Assembly: GCA_019636175.1 (NCBI GenBank)
Contig: JAHBYC010000007.1
Span: forward strand, 35,354 to 99,353
Direction: 5' to 3'
Source: Caulobacter sp.
GTDB lineage: Bacteria > Pseudomonadota > Alphaproteobacteria > Caulobacterales > Caulobacteraceae
DNA length: 64,000 nucleotides
Shown: positions 7,196 through 16,540 of the stretch, piece after piece
Position numbering within the stretch: the first letter of the stretch is position 1
Layout of the letters: each line of letters starts with the position of its first letter
Program-made: the position numbers and the translations under genes
Notes under the pieces: generated by a model
What the model was told of the DNA's origin: nothing
The model's database searches: none
The model's input: the letters and a program-made list of their open reading frames with translations, nothing else

Positions 7196-10100
7196 TTGCA
7201 GTCGTCGAATTTCGGATTTCTTGAAACCCACGACACGCGGCTGCCGAAGCTCGCCGCGCTGGCGGAGCGCTATTTCAGCGATGACCCGCCGACCACTCTG
7301 ATTAAACTTCGACAATACGCCGAAGTCCTGTGCGGACTTGTCGCCGCCAATGCGGGCCTGCTGGGCTTGCCTAATGAAACCTTCGCCGACCGACTTCGCC
7401 GCCTCCAATACGAACGCGTGGCGCCGAGGGAGGCCAGCGAGCTATTCCACCAACTTCGAACGCTCGGCAACCGCGCCGCCCACGAGGGGCTCGGCACCCA
7501 TGCGGAGGCGCTTTCGGCACTCAAAATCGCCCGGGAACTGGGGATCTGGTTTCATCGCTCGTTTGGCGGAGAGGCCCGATTCAGTCCTGGCGCCTTCATT
7601 CCGCCCCGCCCTCCCGTAGACCCGACCCTCGAATTGAGAGCGGAGCTGGACCGTCTGCGCACGGAACTGGCCATGAGCCAGACCGAGAGCGAACGGGCCA
7701 TGGCCGAAGCCGCCATGGAGGCCGAAGCGCGACTATCGGCCGAGATGCGGGCGGCCAGAGAAGCCGAGGAGAAGGCGGACTGGTCCCGGCTGGCCGAAGA
7801 GACGGACGCTCAGCTTCGCGAGCTCAGCGCCCGTCTTGCGGTTATCCAGGCAGCCTCCGAAGCCGACCCGGCGAAAACGCTGGCCTTCGTGGAGCGCAGC
7901 CAGGAGGGCGCCAGCAACATTCGCCTGGACGAGGCCGCGACCCGGACCATCATCGACCAGCAGCTTCGCGACGCGGGCTGGGACGCCGACACCCAGCTTC
8001 TGCGCCACGCAAAGGGCAGCAGGCCGACCAAGGGCAAGAACCTCGCCATCGCAGAATGGCCTACTGACAGCGGCCCTGCCGACTACGCTCTGTTCGTCGG
8101 GCTCAAACTGGTGGGTGTGATCGAGGCCAAGCGATCGAACCGCAATGTCATGACCGCCCTGCGTCAGGCGGAGCGCTATTCGGCCGGAATCAAGCTTTCC
8201 GAGGACCAGCTCTCCGAGGGAGCCCCATGGGGAGAGTTCCGAGCGCCCTTCGCTTTTTCGACCAACGGCCGGCCCTATCTACGCCAGCTGGAGACCGCAT
8301 CGGGGATCTGGCGGCGAGATCTGCGCCGCGGGATCAATCCCGCCGGGGCGCTTCTCGGCTGGCCGACGCCACAGGGCCTGCTTGAGCGCCTCGAGGTCGA
8401 CCGGGACGCCGCCGAGAGCTCGCTCAAAACTCAGGGTTTCGACTTTGGCTTTCCCCTGCGCCCCTACCAGCGCAAGGCCATCGAGGCCGTCGAGACGGGG
8501 CTGGCGGCCGACAGGCCGCACATGCTGATCGGCATGGCGACCGGGACCGGCAAGACCAAGCTTGCCATCGCCATGCTCTACCGCCTGATCGCGGCCAAGC
8601 GGTTCCGGCGGGTCTGCTTTGTCGTGGACCGCAGCGCCCTCGGCGACCAGACCGAGAAGGAATTCACCACGACCAAGGTGGTGAGCGGCAAGAGTTTCGC
8701 CGAAATCTTCGGCCTGAAGGGGCTGTCAGACGCCACGCCCGATCCTGAGACCCGAATTCACATCTGCACCATTCAAGGCCTGGTGAAGCGAGTGCTCTAT
8801 GCCGACACCCCGGCTGACGCTCCGCCGGTGGATCAGTATGACTTGATCGTCGTCGATGAATGCCACCGCGGCTACCTGCTTGATCGCGAGATGTCGGACG
8901 CGGAACTGAGCTTCCGCAGCCAGGACGACTACGTCTCCAAATACCGCCGGGTGCTTGACTATTTTGATGCGACCAAGATCGGTCTGACCGCCACCCCCGC
9001 GCTGCACACCGTCCAGATTTTCGGCGAACCTGTCTTCACCTATTCGTACCGCGAAGCCGTGGTGGACGGCTTTCTGATCGACCATGAGCCGCCGGTCCGG
9101 ATCACGACCGCCCTGGCGAAGGACGGCATCCACTTCATCGCCGAGGAGGAGGTCACCTTCATCCACGCGCCGACTGGCCAGACCGAACTCTTCAAATTGC
9201 CGGACGCCCTCGACTTCGAGGTCGAGGCCTTCAACAAGACCGTCATTACCCCGCCCTTCAATCGGGCTGTGGCCGATGAACTGACCCGCCACATCGACCT
9301 TTCCGAACCGGACAAGACGCTGGTGTTTGCCGCATCCGATGCGCACGCCGACATCGTGGTGCAGTCATTGCGCGATGCGTTTCGTGCGGCCTATGGGGAG
9401 CTTGAGGACGCGGCGATCGAAAAGATCACCGGCAGCGTGGACAGGGTCGGAAAGCTCATTCTCAGCTACCGGAACGACACCTTCCCCAAGATCGCCGTGA
9501 CGGTCGACCTCTTGACCACCGGCATCGATGTGCCGAAGATCACCAATCTGGTTTTCCTGCGCCGGGTGAACAGCCGGATCCTCTATGAACAGATGCTGGG
9601 CCGGGCGACACGGCTGTGCCCCGAGATCGGCAAGGAGACCTTCCGGATCTTTGACGCGGTGGACCTCTACAGCCGGCTCCAGAACCTGACCGAGATGAGG
9701 CCGGTGGCGTCGGACCCGGCCATCTCGCTGAGCCAGCTCCTGAACGAACTCGCGGAGGTCGAAGACGCCCGGCACCGCGCCGACGTCCGCGATCAGATTA
9801 TCGTCAAGCTCAGCCGGCGACTGAAGCGAATGACCCAGGAGGCTCGCGCCAAGGCACAGCTCGCCGCCGGTGAAACACCGGAGGACACGCTCGTTCGGTT
9901 CCGGACCGGATCAGTCGAAGAGCTGGTGAATTGGGTAAAGGCCCGCCCCGGCCTTGGTCCCGCCCTCGACTGGCAGACTGACGGTGGCGTGCCGGCCCTG
10001 ATGCCGATCTCTGAGCATCCCGATGAAGTCGTAGACGTCAGCCACGGCTATGGCGGCGCCGACAAACCGGAGGATTACCTCAATTCGTTCGCCGCCTTCA

Positions 10101-10570
10101 TCAAAGCCAACCTCAACCAGATCGCCGCCCTCACCACCGTTGTTCAGCGACCTCGAGACCTCACCCGCGCCGCGCTTCGGGACCTGAGACTGCAGTTGGA
10201 CGCGCAAGGCTTCACTGACGCCAAGATTCGCCGAGCCTGGTCGGAGGCGAAGAATGAGGACATCGCCGCTTCGATCATCGGCTTCGTCCGCCAGGCCGCT
10301 CTTGGGGACCCGCTTGTTCCCTACGCCGACCGGGTCAAGCGGGCGGTCGAAAAGGTGAGCAGCCAGGGCGGCTGGTCGCCGGTCCAGAAGCGGTGGCTTC
10401 ACCGCATCGGCGAACAGTTGGAGAAGGAGATCGTCGTCGATCGCACGTCTCTGGACGAGGAGCCCTTCCTGGCTGACGGGGGCTTCCGGATCCTCAACAA
10501 GCGGTTCGACGGACAGTTGGAGAAGGTCCTGTCGGACCTCAGTGAGGAAGTATGGCGAACGGCGAGCTGA
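7196..10570 (+). CDS. hsdR: Type I restriction enzyme, R subunit HsdR
   Basis: HsdR is the translocase and endonuclease subunit of a type I restriction complex (R2M2S). The product (about 1124 residues) has an N-terminal helical domain of DUF4145 type, a coiled coil near residues 150-215, a nuclease domain with PADYALF and GVIEAKR (PD...ExK, near residues 297-309), then the SF2 motor: GMATGTGKTK near residue 446, VVDECHRG near 554, GLTATPA soon after and LLTTGIDVPK. The C-terminus matches the EcoEI-type R tail. I chose TTG at 7196 because GGAGGG lies nine bases before it and the protein then begins at the family's SNFGFL; a TTG at 7163 would add 11 residues. It overlaps hsdM by 19 bp. Confidence 0.95.
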   Translation: MQSSNFGFLETHDTRLPKLAALAERYFSDDPPTTLIKLRQYAEVLCGLVAANAGLLGLPNETFADRLRRLQYERVAPREASELFHQLRTLGNRAAHEGLGTHAEALSALKIARELGIWFHRSFGGEARFSPGAFIPPRPPVDPTLELRAELDRLRTELAMSQTESERAMAEAAMEAEARLSAEMRAAREAEEKADWSRLAEETDAQLRELSARLAVIQAASEADPAKTLAFVERSQEGASNIRLDEAATRTIIDQQLRDAGWDADTQLLRHAKGSRPTKGKNLAIAEWPTDSGPADYALFVGLKLVGVIEAKRSNRNVMTALRQAERYSAGIKLSEDQLSEGAPWGEFRAPFAFSTNGRPYLRQLETASGIWRRDLRRGINPAGALLGWPTPQGLLERLEVDRDAAESSLKTQGFDFGFPLRPYQRKAIEAVETGLAADRPHMLIGMATGTGKTKLAIAMLYRLIAAKRFRRVCFVVDRSALGDQTEKEFTTTKVVSGKSFAEIFGLKGLSDATPDPETRIHICTIQGLVKRVLYADTPADAPPVDQYDLIVVDECHRGYLLDREMSDAELSFRSQDDYVSKYRRVLDYFDATKIGLTATPALHTVQIFGEPVFTYSYREAVVDGFLIDHEPPVRITTALAKDGIHFIAEEEVTFIHAPTGQTELFKLPDALDFEVEAFNKTVITPPFNRAVADELTRHIDLSEPDKTLVFAASDAHADIVVQSLRDAFRAAYGELEDAAIEKITGSVDRVGKLILSYRNDTFPKIAVTVDLLTTGIDVPKITNLVFLRRVNSRILYEQMLGRATRLCPEIGKETFRIFDAVDLYSRLQNLTEMRPVASDPAISLSQLLNELAEVEDARHRADVRDQIIVKLSRRLKRMTQEARAKAQLAAGETPEDTLVRFRTGSVEELVNWVKARPGLGPALDWQTDGGVPALMPISEHPDEVVDVSHGYGGADKPEDYLNSFAAFIKANLNQIAALTTVVQRPRDLTRAALRDLRLQLDAQGFTDAKIRRAWSEAKNEDIAASIIGFVRQAALGDPLVPYADRVKRAVEKVSSQGGWSPVQKRWLHRIGEQLEKEIVVDRTSLDEEPFLADGGFRILNKRFDGQLEKVLSDLSEEVWRTAS

Positions 10571-12033
10571 CCCGGGGACGGGTCACCACCCAGGACATTG
10601 TCAGCAAGCTCTGGAGCCTCTGCCACGTCCTGCGCGACGACGGCGTGAGCTATCAGGAGTACGTCACTGAGCTGACCTTCCTGCTATTCCTCAAGATGCT
10701 GGAGGAGACCGGCCGGGAGGAGCGTCTTCCTGAAGCTTACCGCTGGAACCAGATCGCCCGGCGCGAGGGCGTCGATCAGCTCGACCACTACAAGCGCGCC
10801 CTGCTGGATCTCGGGCAAGCTCCTGATCCCACGGTGCAGGCCATCTTCACCGACGCCCAGACCAAGCTGCGCAAGCCGGCCAACCTCAAGACACTGACCA
10901 CGGCTATCGACGGCCTGGACTGGTTCTCGGCGCGGGAGGAGGGGCTCGGCGAGCTCTATGAAGGACTGCTGGAAAAGAACGCGGCGGAGAAGAAGTCTGG
11001 CGCGGGCCAGTACTTCACACCCCGCCCCCTGATCGATTGCATCGTGCGGCTGATGAAGCCTCAGCCGGGGGAGGTAATCCAGGACCCGGCCGCTGGGACG
11101 GGCGGCTTCCTCGTCGCCGCCGACCGCTACATCAAGGACGCCACCGACGACCTGTACGGCCTGCCCCAGGCCCAGGTCTTCTTCCAGCGGCACAACGCCT
11201 TCACCGGCGTCGAACTGGTCCCTGACACCCACCGCCTCGCCCTGATGAATCTGATGCTGCACGGCATCGAGGGTCCGATCGTTCTGGGCGACAGCCTTTC
11301 GCCGGATGGAGAAGCGCTGGGCAAGGCGGACCTGATCCTCACCAACCCGCCCTTCGGCACCAAGAAGGGCGGCGGGCGGCCCAGCCGCTCGGACTTCTCG
11401 ATCACCGCCGACACCTCGAACAAGCAGCTGGCCTTCGTCGAGCACATCGTCCGCGCCCTCAAGCCGGGCGGCCGCGCGGCGGTGGTCCTGCCGGACAATG
11501 TGCTGTTCGAGGACAACACCGGCCGCCGCCTGCGCCAGTGGGTGATGGAGTTGGCCGACCTGCACACGATCCTGAGGCTGCCGACGGGCATCTTCTACGC
11601 CCAAGGGGTCAAGACCAACGTCTTGTTCCTGCGCCGGGGCGCGAAGGACCGAGCCAACACCCAGGCCGTCTGGGTCTACGACATGCGCGCCAACATGGCC
11701 GCGTTCGGCAAGACGCGACCACTCACGCTGGCTGACTTCGCGGCATTCGAGACCGCCTACGGCGAGGATTCGAACGGCGCTTCACCGCGCACGGAAGAGG
11801 GCCCGGATGGTCGCTTCCGCCGCTTCAGCCGCGAGGACATCGCCGCCCGCAACGACAACCTCGACATCGCCTGGCTGCGCGATGACAGCGCGGAAGCCGA
11901 GGACGACCTGGTCGAGCCGGAGGACATCGCTGCGGCGATTATGGGCCATCTACGGGCGGCGCTAGCCGAGGTGGAGGCGGTGGAGGAGGAATTGGCTGCC
12001 GAAGGGGTGGCGCTGGTTGAGGTGGACGGATGA
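10552..12033 (+). CDS. hsdM: Type I methyltransferase, M subunit HsdM
   Basis: HsdM carries the N6-adenine methyltransferase activity that protects host DNA. The 493-residue protein has the helical HsdM N-domain, the SAM-binding motif DPAAGTGGFLVAADRY near residue 179, and the catalytic motif NPPF near residue 264 followed by a Gly-rich loop. The conserved lead-in KKSGAGQYFTPRPLI precedes motif I. Length and motifs are intact, so it should be active. It sits in the middle of a tightly overlapping operon: 19 bp with hsdR and four bases (ATGA) with hsdS. The Glu-rich C-terminal tail is typical of the family. Confidence 0.96.
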   Translation: MANGELTRGRVTTQDIVSKLWSLCHVLRDDGVSYQEYVTELTFLLFLKMLEETGREERLPEAYRWNQIARREGVDQLDHYKRALLDLGQAPDPTVQAIFTDAQTKLRKPANLKTLTTAIDGLDWFSAREEGLGELYEGLLEKNAAEKKSGAGQYFTPRPLIDCIVRLMKPQPGEVIQDPAAGTGGFLVAADRYIKDATDDLYGLPQAQVFFQRHNAFTGVELVPDTHRLALMNLMLHGIEGPIVLGDSLSPDGEALGKADLILTNPPFGTKKGGGRPSRSDFSITADTSNKQLAFVEHIVRALKPGGRAAVVLPDNVLFEDNTGRRLRQWVMELADLHTILRLPTGIFYAQGVKTNVLFLRRGAKDRANTQAVWVYDMRANMAAFGKTRPLTLADFAAFETAYGEDSNGASPRTEEGPDGRFRRFSREDIAARNDNLDIAWLRDDSAEAEDDLVEPEDIAAAIMGHLRAALAEVEAVEEELAAEGVALVEVDG

Positions 12034-13469
12034 AGCCGCCGGGTTGGGCGGAAACGCCGCTTGCCGCCGTTGCGACTAAGATCGGTAGTGGGGCCACCCC
12101 TAGGGGCGGGAGCGAATCGTACACTAGAGAGGGTGTGCCCCTCATTCGCTCCATGAATGTGCATTTCGATGGTGTGCGCCTCGAAGGCTTAGCTCATCTG
12201 GACGACACCCAAGCGGCGGCATTGGCCAATGTCGAAGTTGCGGCAGGAGACGTCCTGCTGAATATCACCGGTGCATCAATCGGTCGGGTTGCTGTTGCGC
12301 CCGCCATCCTTGCTGGTGCCCGGGTCAATCAGCACGTCTCGATCATTCGACTGGCGGCCGGATTGGAACCACAGTTTGTCCGGGCTTATCTTGCCTCCCC
12401 CGTCGCCCAAGCAATCATCGGTGGTGAGAACTATGGGGTGACACGTCCGGCCCTAACGAAGGGCCTGATCGAGGAAATGAGGATCCCTGTTGCCCCTCTC
12501 GCAGAGCAGCGAAGGATCGTGGCGAAGCTCGACGGCCTGATCACCAGCACGGCGCGCGCGCGCGCTGAACTCGATCGCGTGCCGGCGCTGGCCACGCGTT
12601 ACAAGCAGTCGGTGCTGGGGAGAGCGTTTAGCGGGCAGTTGACGGCGGCGTGGCGTGCTGCCCAGTCTGCCTTCGAGCCTATCTCACCCCGTAGCGAAGG
12701 CGACATCCGAGCGAAATACCGGACGGCCGGCGCTTCTACCGGCTTCACGCCGCCATATGGAATTCCCAAAAGCTGGCGCTGGCTGCGGCTGCCGGAACTT
12801 GGAGACATGGATCGCGGCAAGTCGCGCCATCGGCCTCGTGACGACCCCCGGCTTTTCGGTGGCCTCTTCCCATTTGTGCAGACTGGAGAGGTGCGTGCGG
12901 CCGACCGTTACCTGACCAGCTATGCTAAGACATACAGCCCCTTCGGTCTCGAGCAGAGCAGGCTTTGGCCCGCCGGGACCGTGTGCATCACTATTGCAGC
13001 GAATATCGCCGAGACTGCGATCCTGGGAATCGATGCGTGCTTTCCAGACAGCGTTGTAGGCTTCAGCGCTGATCAGGCGCGCTGCCTGCCCGAATACGTC
13101 GAGTATTTTATCCGAACGGCAAAGGCCGACCTGGAGCAGTTCGCGCCGGCGACCGCGCAGAAGAACATCAACTTGGAGGTCCTTGGAGCTATCCGCCTGC
13201 CGGTTCCGCCTCTGGGTGAACAAGCCGAAATTGTCCGCAAGATCGACGTCGCCTTCGCCGAAATTGACCGTCTCTCCGCCGAAACCTCAGCCGCGCGCAA
13301 GCTCCTCGACCGTCTCGACCAAGCTGTTCTCGCCAAGGCCTTCCGTGGCGACCTTGTGCCGCAAGACCCGGCCGACGAGCCGGCCAGCGTCCTGCTTGAC
13401 CTCATCCGCGCCGAACGGGCCGGCGCGCCCAAGGGCAAGCGAGAGCGAAGACCTCGAGAAGCAGCGTGA
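12030..13469 (+). CDS. hsdS: Type I specificity subunit HsdS
   Basis: HsdS recognises the bipartite DNA target of the type I enzyme. The 479-residue protein has the standard plan: target-recognition domain 1 (to about residue 150), the first conserved region PVAPLAEQRRIVAKLDGL followed by a long helix, target-recognition domain 2 (about 235-385), and the second conserved region PVPPLGEQAEIVRKID followed by a helix ending AFRGDLVPQDP. The two helical spacers are complete, so it is not a half-size or phase-variable fragment. The base composition dips in the first recognition domain, a usual sign of domain exchange. The target sequence cannot be predicted by eye. Confidence 0.95.
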   Translation: MKPPGWAETPLAAVATKIGSGATPRGGSESYTREGVPLIRSMNVHFDGVRLEGLAHLDDTQAAALANVEVAAGDVLLNITGASIGRVAVAPAILAGARVNQHVSIIRLAAGLEPQFVRAYLASPVAQAIIGGENYGVTRPALTKGLIEEMRIPVAPLAEQRRIVAKLDGLITSTARARAELDRVPALATRYKQSVLGRAFSGQLTAAWRAAQSAFEPISPRSEGDIRAKYRTAGASTGFTPPYGIPKSWRWLRLPELGDMDRGKSRHRPRDDPRLFGGLFPFVQTGEVRAADRYLTSYAKTYSPFGLEQSRLWPAGTVCITIAANIAETAILGIDACFPDSVVGFSADQARCLPEYVEYFIRTAKADLEQFAPATAQKNINLEVLGAIRLPVPPLGEQAEIVRKIDVAFAEIDRLSAETSAARKLLDRLDQAVLAKAFRGDLVPQDPADEPASVLLDLIRAERAGAPKGKRERRPREAA

Positions 13470-14443
13470 GGGTCTTCATCGTCAATGTAGGCCAGCAAAA
13501 CTACCTCTGGCCGGACTGCCTTGCGCGGAACACCGTCGCGACCGTCGACAACGTCGCCGTCCATCACTTCTGGGATCAGCGAGACCGCAAGGGGTACATT
13601 GAGCACGCGCTCGCGCACCTGAAGACAGCGCGCAACGAGACGCCGACACGAGCGGTCGCATCCCGCTGGTACGGGCTGATGGAGGCGATCACCGAGACGG
13701 GCGGCGACATCTGGATCCACCGGGAAAAGGAACAGCTATGGTGGACGACCTCCCTCGGCGATCCCGTCCAGACCGAGCGCCGACCGTCCTTCAACGCCGT
13801 GCGCGACGGGCCGGAGATCTTTGAACTCCACAAGCCCTGCGAGCCGTGGTCGGACCGAAACCGGAAGGGTGGAAAGCTCTCCTGGGACGGGCTGCATCCC
13901 AAGGCCAAGGACTTCCTGTTCACGGAGGGGACGCTCCAGCAGCTTGCTCCTGACAACGCCGCCTATGCTCTGGCGCTGATCGCCGGTGACGACCTTTCTG
14001 GATGGCACAACCAGCCGACCTGGCAGGCGAAGTCCGACCGCGCCGGGCGGTCCGCCGTAACGTCATTCAGCCCCGCCCAACGGGCGGCCTGGCGCATGGC
14101 CGATACGGCGCTGGCCACGGTGGCACAGTCCAACGGACAGCAAGCGCTCCGAACGATCAAGAACAAGGACTGTCTGTTCACTCGTGAGGAACTGCGGGAG
14201 TATATCCAGTCACTGATCCTCGATCAGGATGAGCTCTGCGCGATTACGGGCATCCCGCTCCAGTTCGATGGCGCGCAGGAGGACTCCGAACTGTTGGCCT
14301 CACTGGACCGGATCGACAGCAACGGCCATTACGAGCGCGGAAACCTCCAGGTCGTCTGTCGCTTCGTGAACCGCTGGAAGAGCGACGCCAGGGATGAGGA
14401 GTTTCGGCGGCTGATCGAGCTGGTGCGGACCTCGCGGTTCTAG
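13466..14443 (+). CDS. Putative modified-base reader fused to HNH endonuclease
   Basis: This 325-residue protein is the fourth gene of the hsd operon; its GTG start lies inside the hsdS stop (GTGA). The N-terminal 190 residues look like a PUA/EVE-type nucleic-acid reader: VFIVNVGQQNY, then DIWIHREKEQLWWT and LHPKAKDFLFTEGTLQQL. The C-terminus (about 255-325) is HNH-like: CAITGIPL, SLDRIDSNGHYERGNLQVVC and a following Asn/Lys. The usual metal-binding His after the first Asp is Arg (DRID), as in some phage HNH proteins, so the catalytic His is not certain. Reader-HNH fusions are known as modification-dependent (type IV) restriction enzymes. HNH is moderately sure; the reader assignment and substrate are inference. 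Confidence 0.7.
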   Translation: MRVFIVNVGQQNYLWPDCLARNTVATVDNVAVHHFWDQRDRKGYIEHALAHLKTARNETPTRAVASRWYGLMEAITETGGDIWIHREKEQLWWTTSLGDPVQTERRPSFNAVRDGPEIFELHKPCEPWSDRNRKGGKLSWDGLHPKAKDFLFTEGTLQQLAPDNAAYALALIAGDDLSGWHNQPTWQAKSDRAGRSAVTSFSPAQRAAWRMADTALATVAQSNGQQALRTIKNKDCLFTREELREYIQSLILDQDELCAITGIPLQFDGAQEDSELLASLDRIDSNGHYERGNLQVVCRFVNRWKSDARDEEFRRLIELVRTSRF

Positions 14444-14456
14444 GTCACGGTCGACC

Positions 14457-15059
14457 TCAGTAGGCCGACACCAGCGAAGGCGGGTCGCCGGTCGCCCAGG
14501 CCTGTCCGAAACTGTTCGCATCCTCCATTTGCTTGCCAAGCACCCCAAGCCACCCGCCTTCCCAGGTCCCGAACGCTGATCGGCCATCGGGCAGGGTCAG
14601 TTTTTGCGGAAGGGTGCGGATCAGGTAGACGGGATTCTGGCCGGCGCCGTACTCGGCGCCCAGTTCCGCGAAATCTTCTCCCGCCATGACGAATACCGCC
14701 TTGCCACCCCGTGACAGGGTGACCTTTCCGAACTTCCGATCCTTCAGGGCCTCGGCCGTCTGAAACAACTCACGGGTCAGATCGATGGTCGCCGCATCGC
14801 CGAGAGTCACAAGGTTCACCGTGATGTCGCGCGGGTGAACGAACCAGGCCCGGTAGACATGGATGCCGGCCGCATGATTGCGCTCATCTTTCGCCAGCGC
14901 CGCCGCGACCGGCGCCCAGGCGGTAAGATTGAACACCAAAATCAGAGCCAGGGCGGTGGCGGCGCCGATCGCCCATTTACGTCGATGCGTATCGACTGGA
15001 GGCGGGGTTTGAGGAGGCGCGACCGCCTCGCCTTCAGGCTCGCTGTCCGGTTCTTCCAT
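14457..15059 (-). CDS. Hypothetical protein with one N-terminal membrane helix
   Basis: I do not recognise this 200-residue protein. It has an acidic, Pro-rich N-terminus of about 27 residues, one transmembrane helix (WAIGAATALALILVFNLTAW), and a soluble domain rich in short beta-like segments (ITVNLVTLGDAATIDLTREL; VTLSRGGKAVFVMAG). The topology suggests an inner-membrane anchor with the C-terminal domain outside the cytoplasm. It converges on the reader-HNH gene with 13 bp between stop codons and lies next to the integrase, so it is part of the element's cargo. No catalytic motif is visible, and no function is proposed. Confidence 0.7.
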   Translation of the reverse strand: MEEPDSEPEGEAVAPPQTPPPVDTHRRKWAIGAATALALILVFNLTAWAPVAAALAKDERNHAAGIHVYRAWFVHPRDITVNLVTLGDAATIDLTRELFQTAEALKDRKFGKVTLSRGGKAVFVMAGEDFAELGAEYGAGQNPVYLIRTLPQKLTLPDGRSAFGTWEGGWLGVLGKQMEDANSFGQAWATGDPPSLVSAY

Positions 15060-15151
15060 GGCGCTTATTCCCCCAGTGCGTGAAACCTATGGTTCACCAC
15101 CGAAGGAGTCCCTCCCTCGAGAAGTCGGACGTGAGGCCGACCGATTTCGTC

Positions 15152-16378
15152 CTATGCCACGATGAAATCCATAGGGGCGCGGGGGGCGCGTTCCATCGTC
15201 CGGGCGGCGTCAAGATAGTCGGCCCACCAGCCCATCATCTTGCGTCGCTGCGGCAACCACTCCGCGGCGTTGTAGGCCGCCCGGACCTCGTCCCGTTCGG
15301 CGTGGGCCAACTGACGCTCCACCCAGTCACGATTGAAGCCATGCTCATTGAGGATCGTTGACGCGGTCGACCGGAAGCCATGCACCGTGGCCCGGCTGTG
15401 GTAGCCCATGCGATAGAGTGCATAGATCATGGTGTTTTCGGAGATTGCTCCGGTCGTCGTGGCGGCCGGGAACAACAGGTCGTCGGCCGGCCATCCGGCG
15501 CGAAGGTCCTTAAGGACGGCCACGGCCTGTTTCGACAGCGGGACCACGTGCTCGGTCCGCATCTTCATGCGCTCGGCGGGGATCCGCCACAACGGTTCCG
15601 CCCCATCAAGCCCTTCAAATTCGCACCAGGCTGCAAATCGCGTTTCCGAGGTACGCACGAAGGTCAGCAGGGTCAACTTCAACGCCAGTTGGGTCTGCAA
15701 ATCACCGCTGTACCCCTCCAGAGCGACGAGGAAATCAGGCAAGTCCCTGGCCTTCAGGGATGCGCGGCGTTTCGGGGGCGGCCGGGTGCTCAGGGCCGGC
15801 GCGAGGTCTGCCGCCGGATTCGAGGTCACCAGTCGCTCCGCCTTGGCGAACCGGAAGATGTCCTGAAGATAGTTTCCCACCCGACGCGCTGTCTCGACTG
15901 CGCCTCGCGCCTCGATCGCTCGCAGGGCTGCCAGAACGTCATCCGACGTGACGTCATCAATAGCCGCGTCCCCGAAGGCGCCGAAGGTGTCGTCCTCGAT
16001 CCGTCGCCAGACCCGCTCGGCGTATCCGGCCACCCAGCGGGATTTGCGCGCTTCGAACCAGCGTGCCGCCACGCTGCGGAATTGAGCCCTGGCGGTTTCG
16101 TCAACCTTGCGCTTCTCCCGCGCCTTCAATTCGCACGGGTCCTGGCCTTCCCTCAGGCGCTTTCTGGCGTCGTCGCGGAGGTTGCGCGCCTCGACCAGCG
16201 TCACCTCGGCGCCGCTGCCGAGCGCCAGGGTCTTGCGCTTGCCATCGAACCGGTAGTCGACCCGCCAAAGCCTTGAACCCTTTGGGGTCACCAGAAGATA
16301 GAGCCCGCCGCTGTCAGCCATCTTGTACGGCTTGGCCTGAGGCTTGGCGTTCCTGACTCCGACGGCAGTGAGGCTCAT
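15152..16378 (-). CDS. Tyrosine integrase, P4/DUF4102 type
   Basis: The enzyme catalyses site-specific integration and excision. Its 408 residues include an arm-binding DUF4102 domain (residues 1-90, with GLYLLVTPKGSRLWRVDYRF), a core-binding domain (about 100-180) and the catalytic domain with Arg242 (FVRTSE), a Lys near 272-274, His333 and Arg336 (HGFRSTA), His359 (QLAHAE) and Tyr369 (RAAYN). All catalytic residues are present. It lies 162 bp from the 3' end of the tRNA-Ile gene, the standard position for an integrase of a tRNA-targeted element. Inverted repeats between it and the tRNA are likely binding or control sites. Confidence 0.95.
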   Translation of the reverse strand: MSLTAVGVRNAKPQAKPYKMADSGGLYLLVTPKGSRLWRVDYRFDGKRKTLALGSGAEVTLVEARNLRDDARKRLREGQDPCELKAREKRKVDETARAQFRSVAARWFEARKSRWVAGYAERVWRRIEDDTFGAFGDAAIDDVTSDDVLAALRAIEARGAVETARRVGNYLQDIFRFAKAERLVTSNPAADLAPALSTRPPPKRRASLKARDLPDFLVALEGYSGDLQTQLALKLTLLTFVRTSETRFAAWCEFEGLDGAEPLWRIPAERMKMRTEHVVPLSKQAVAVLKDLRAGWPADDLLFPAATTTGAISENTMIYALYRMGYHSRATVHGFRSTASTILNEHGFNRDWVERQLAHAERDEVRAAYNAAEWLPQRRKMMGWWADYLDAARTMERAPRAPMDFIVA

Positions 16379-16379
16379 T

Positions 16380-16428
16380 GACGGTATCCTGAGAGCCGAG
16401 CGGCTCCGATACCGCCTTGGATACCGTC
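16380..16428. repeat. Inverted repeats between integrase and tRNA (attachment-arm or int operator candidate)
   Basis: Perfect 10-bp arms GACGGTATCC (16380-16389) and GGATACCGTC (16419-16428) flank a 14-bp palindrome (GAGCCG-AG-CGGCTC, 16393-16406) and a third GATACC half. The array begins two bases upstream of the integrase ATG. Its position suggests arm sites for the integrase or an operator for the AlpA-like protein. Confidence 0.5.
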
Positions 16429-16540
16429 ACGATTGATCGGATGCAACTGGACGCCGCCGGATCACTTTAAACAATAGTTTATATAAATCGGTGCCTTGTG
16501 GCCCCTTAGCGAACTTCTCCGGAACCTCCCGGACGCAGAG

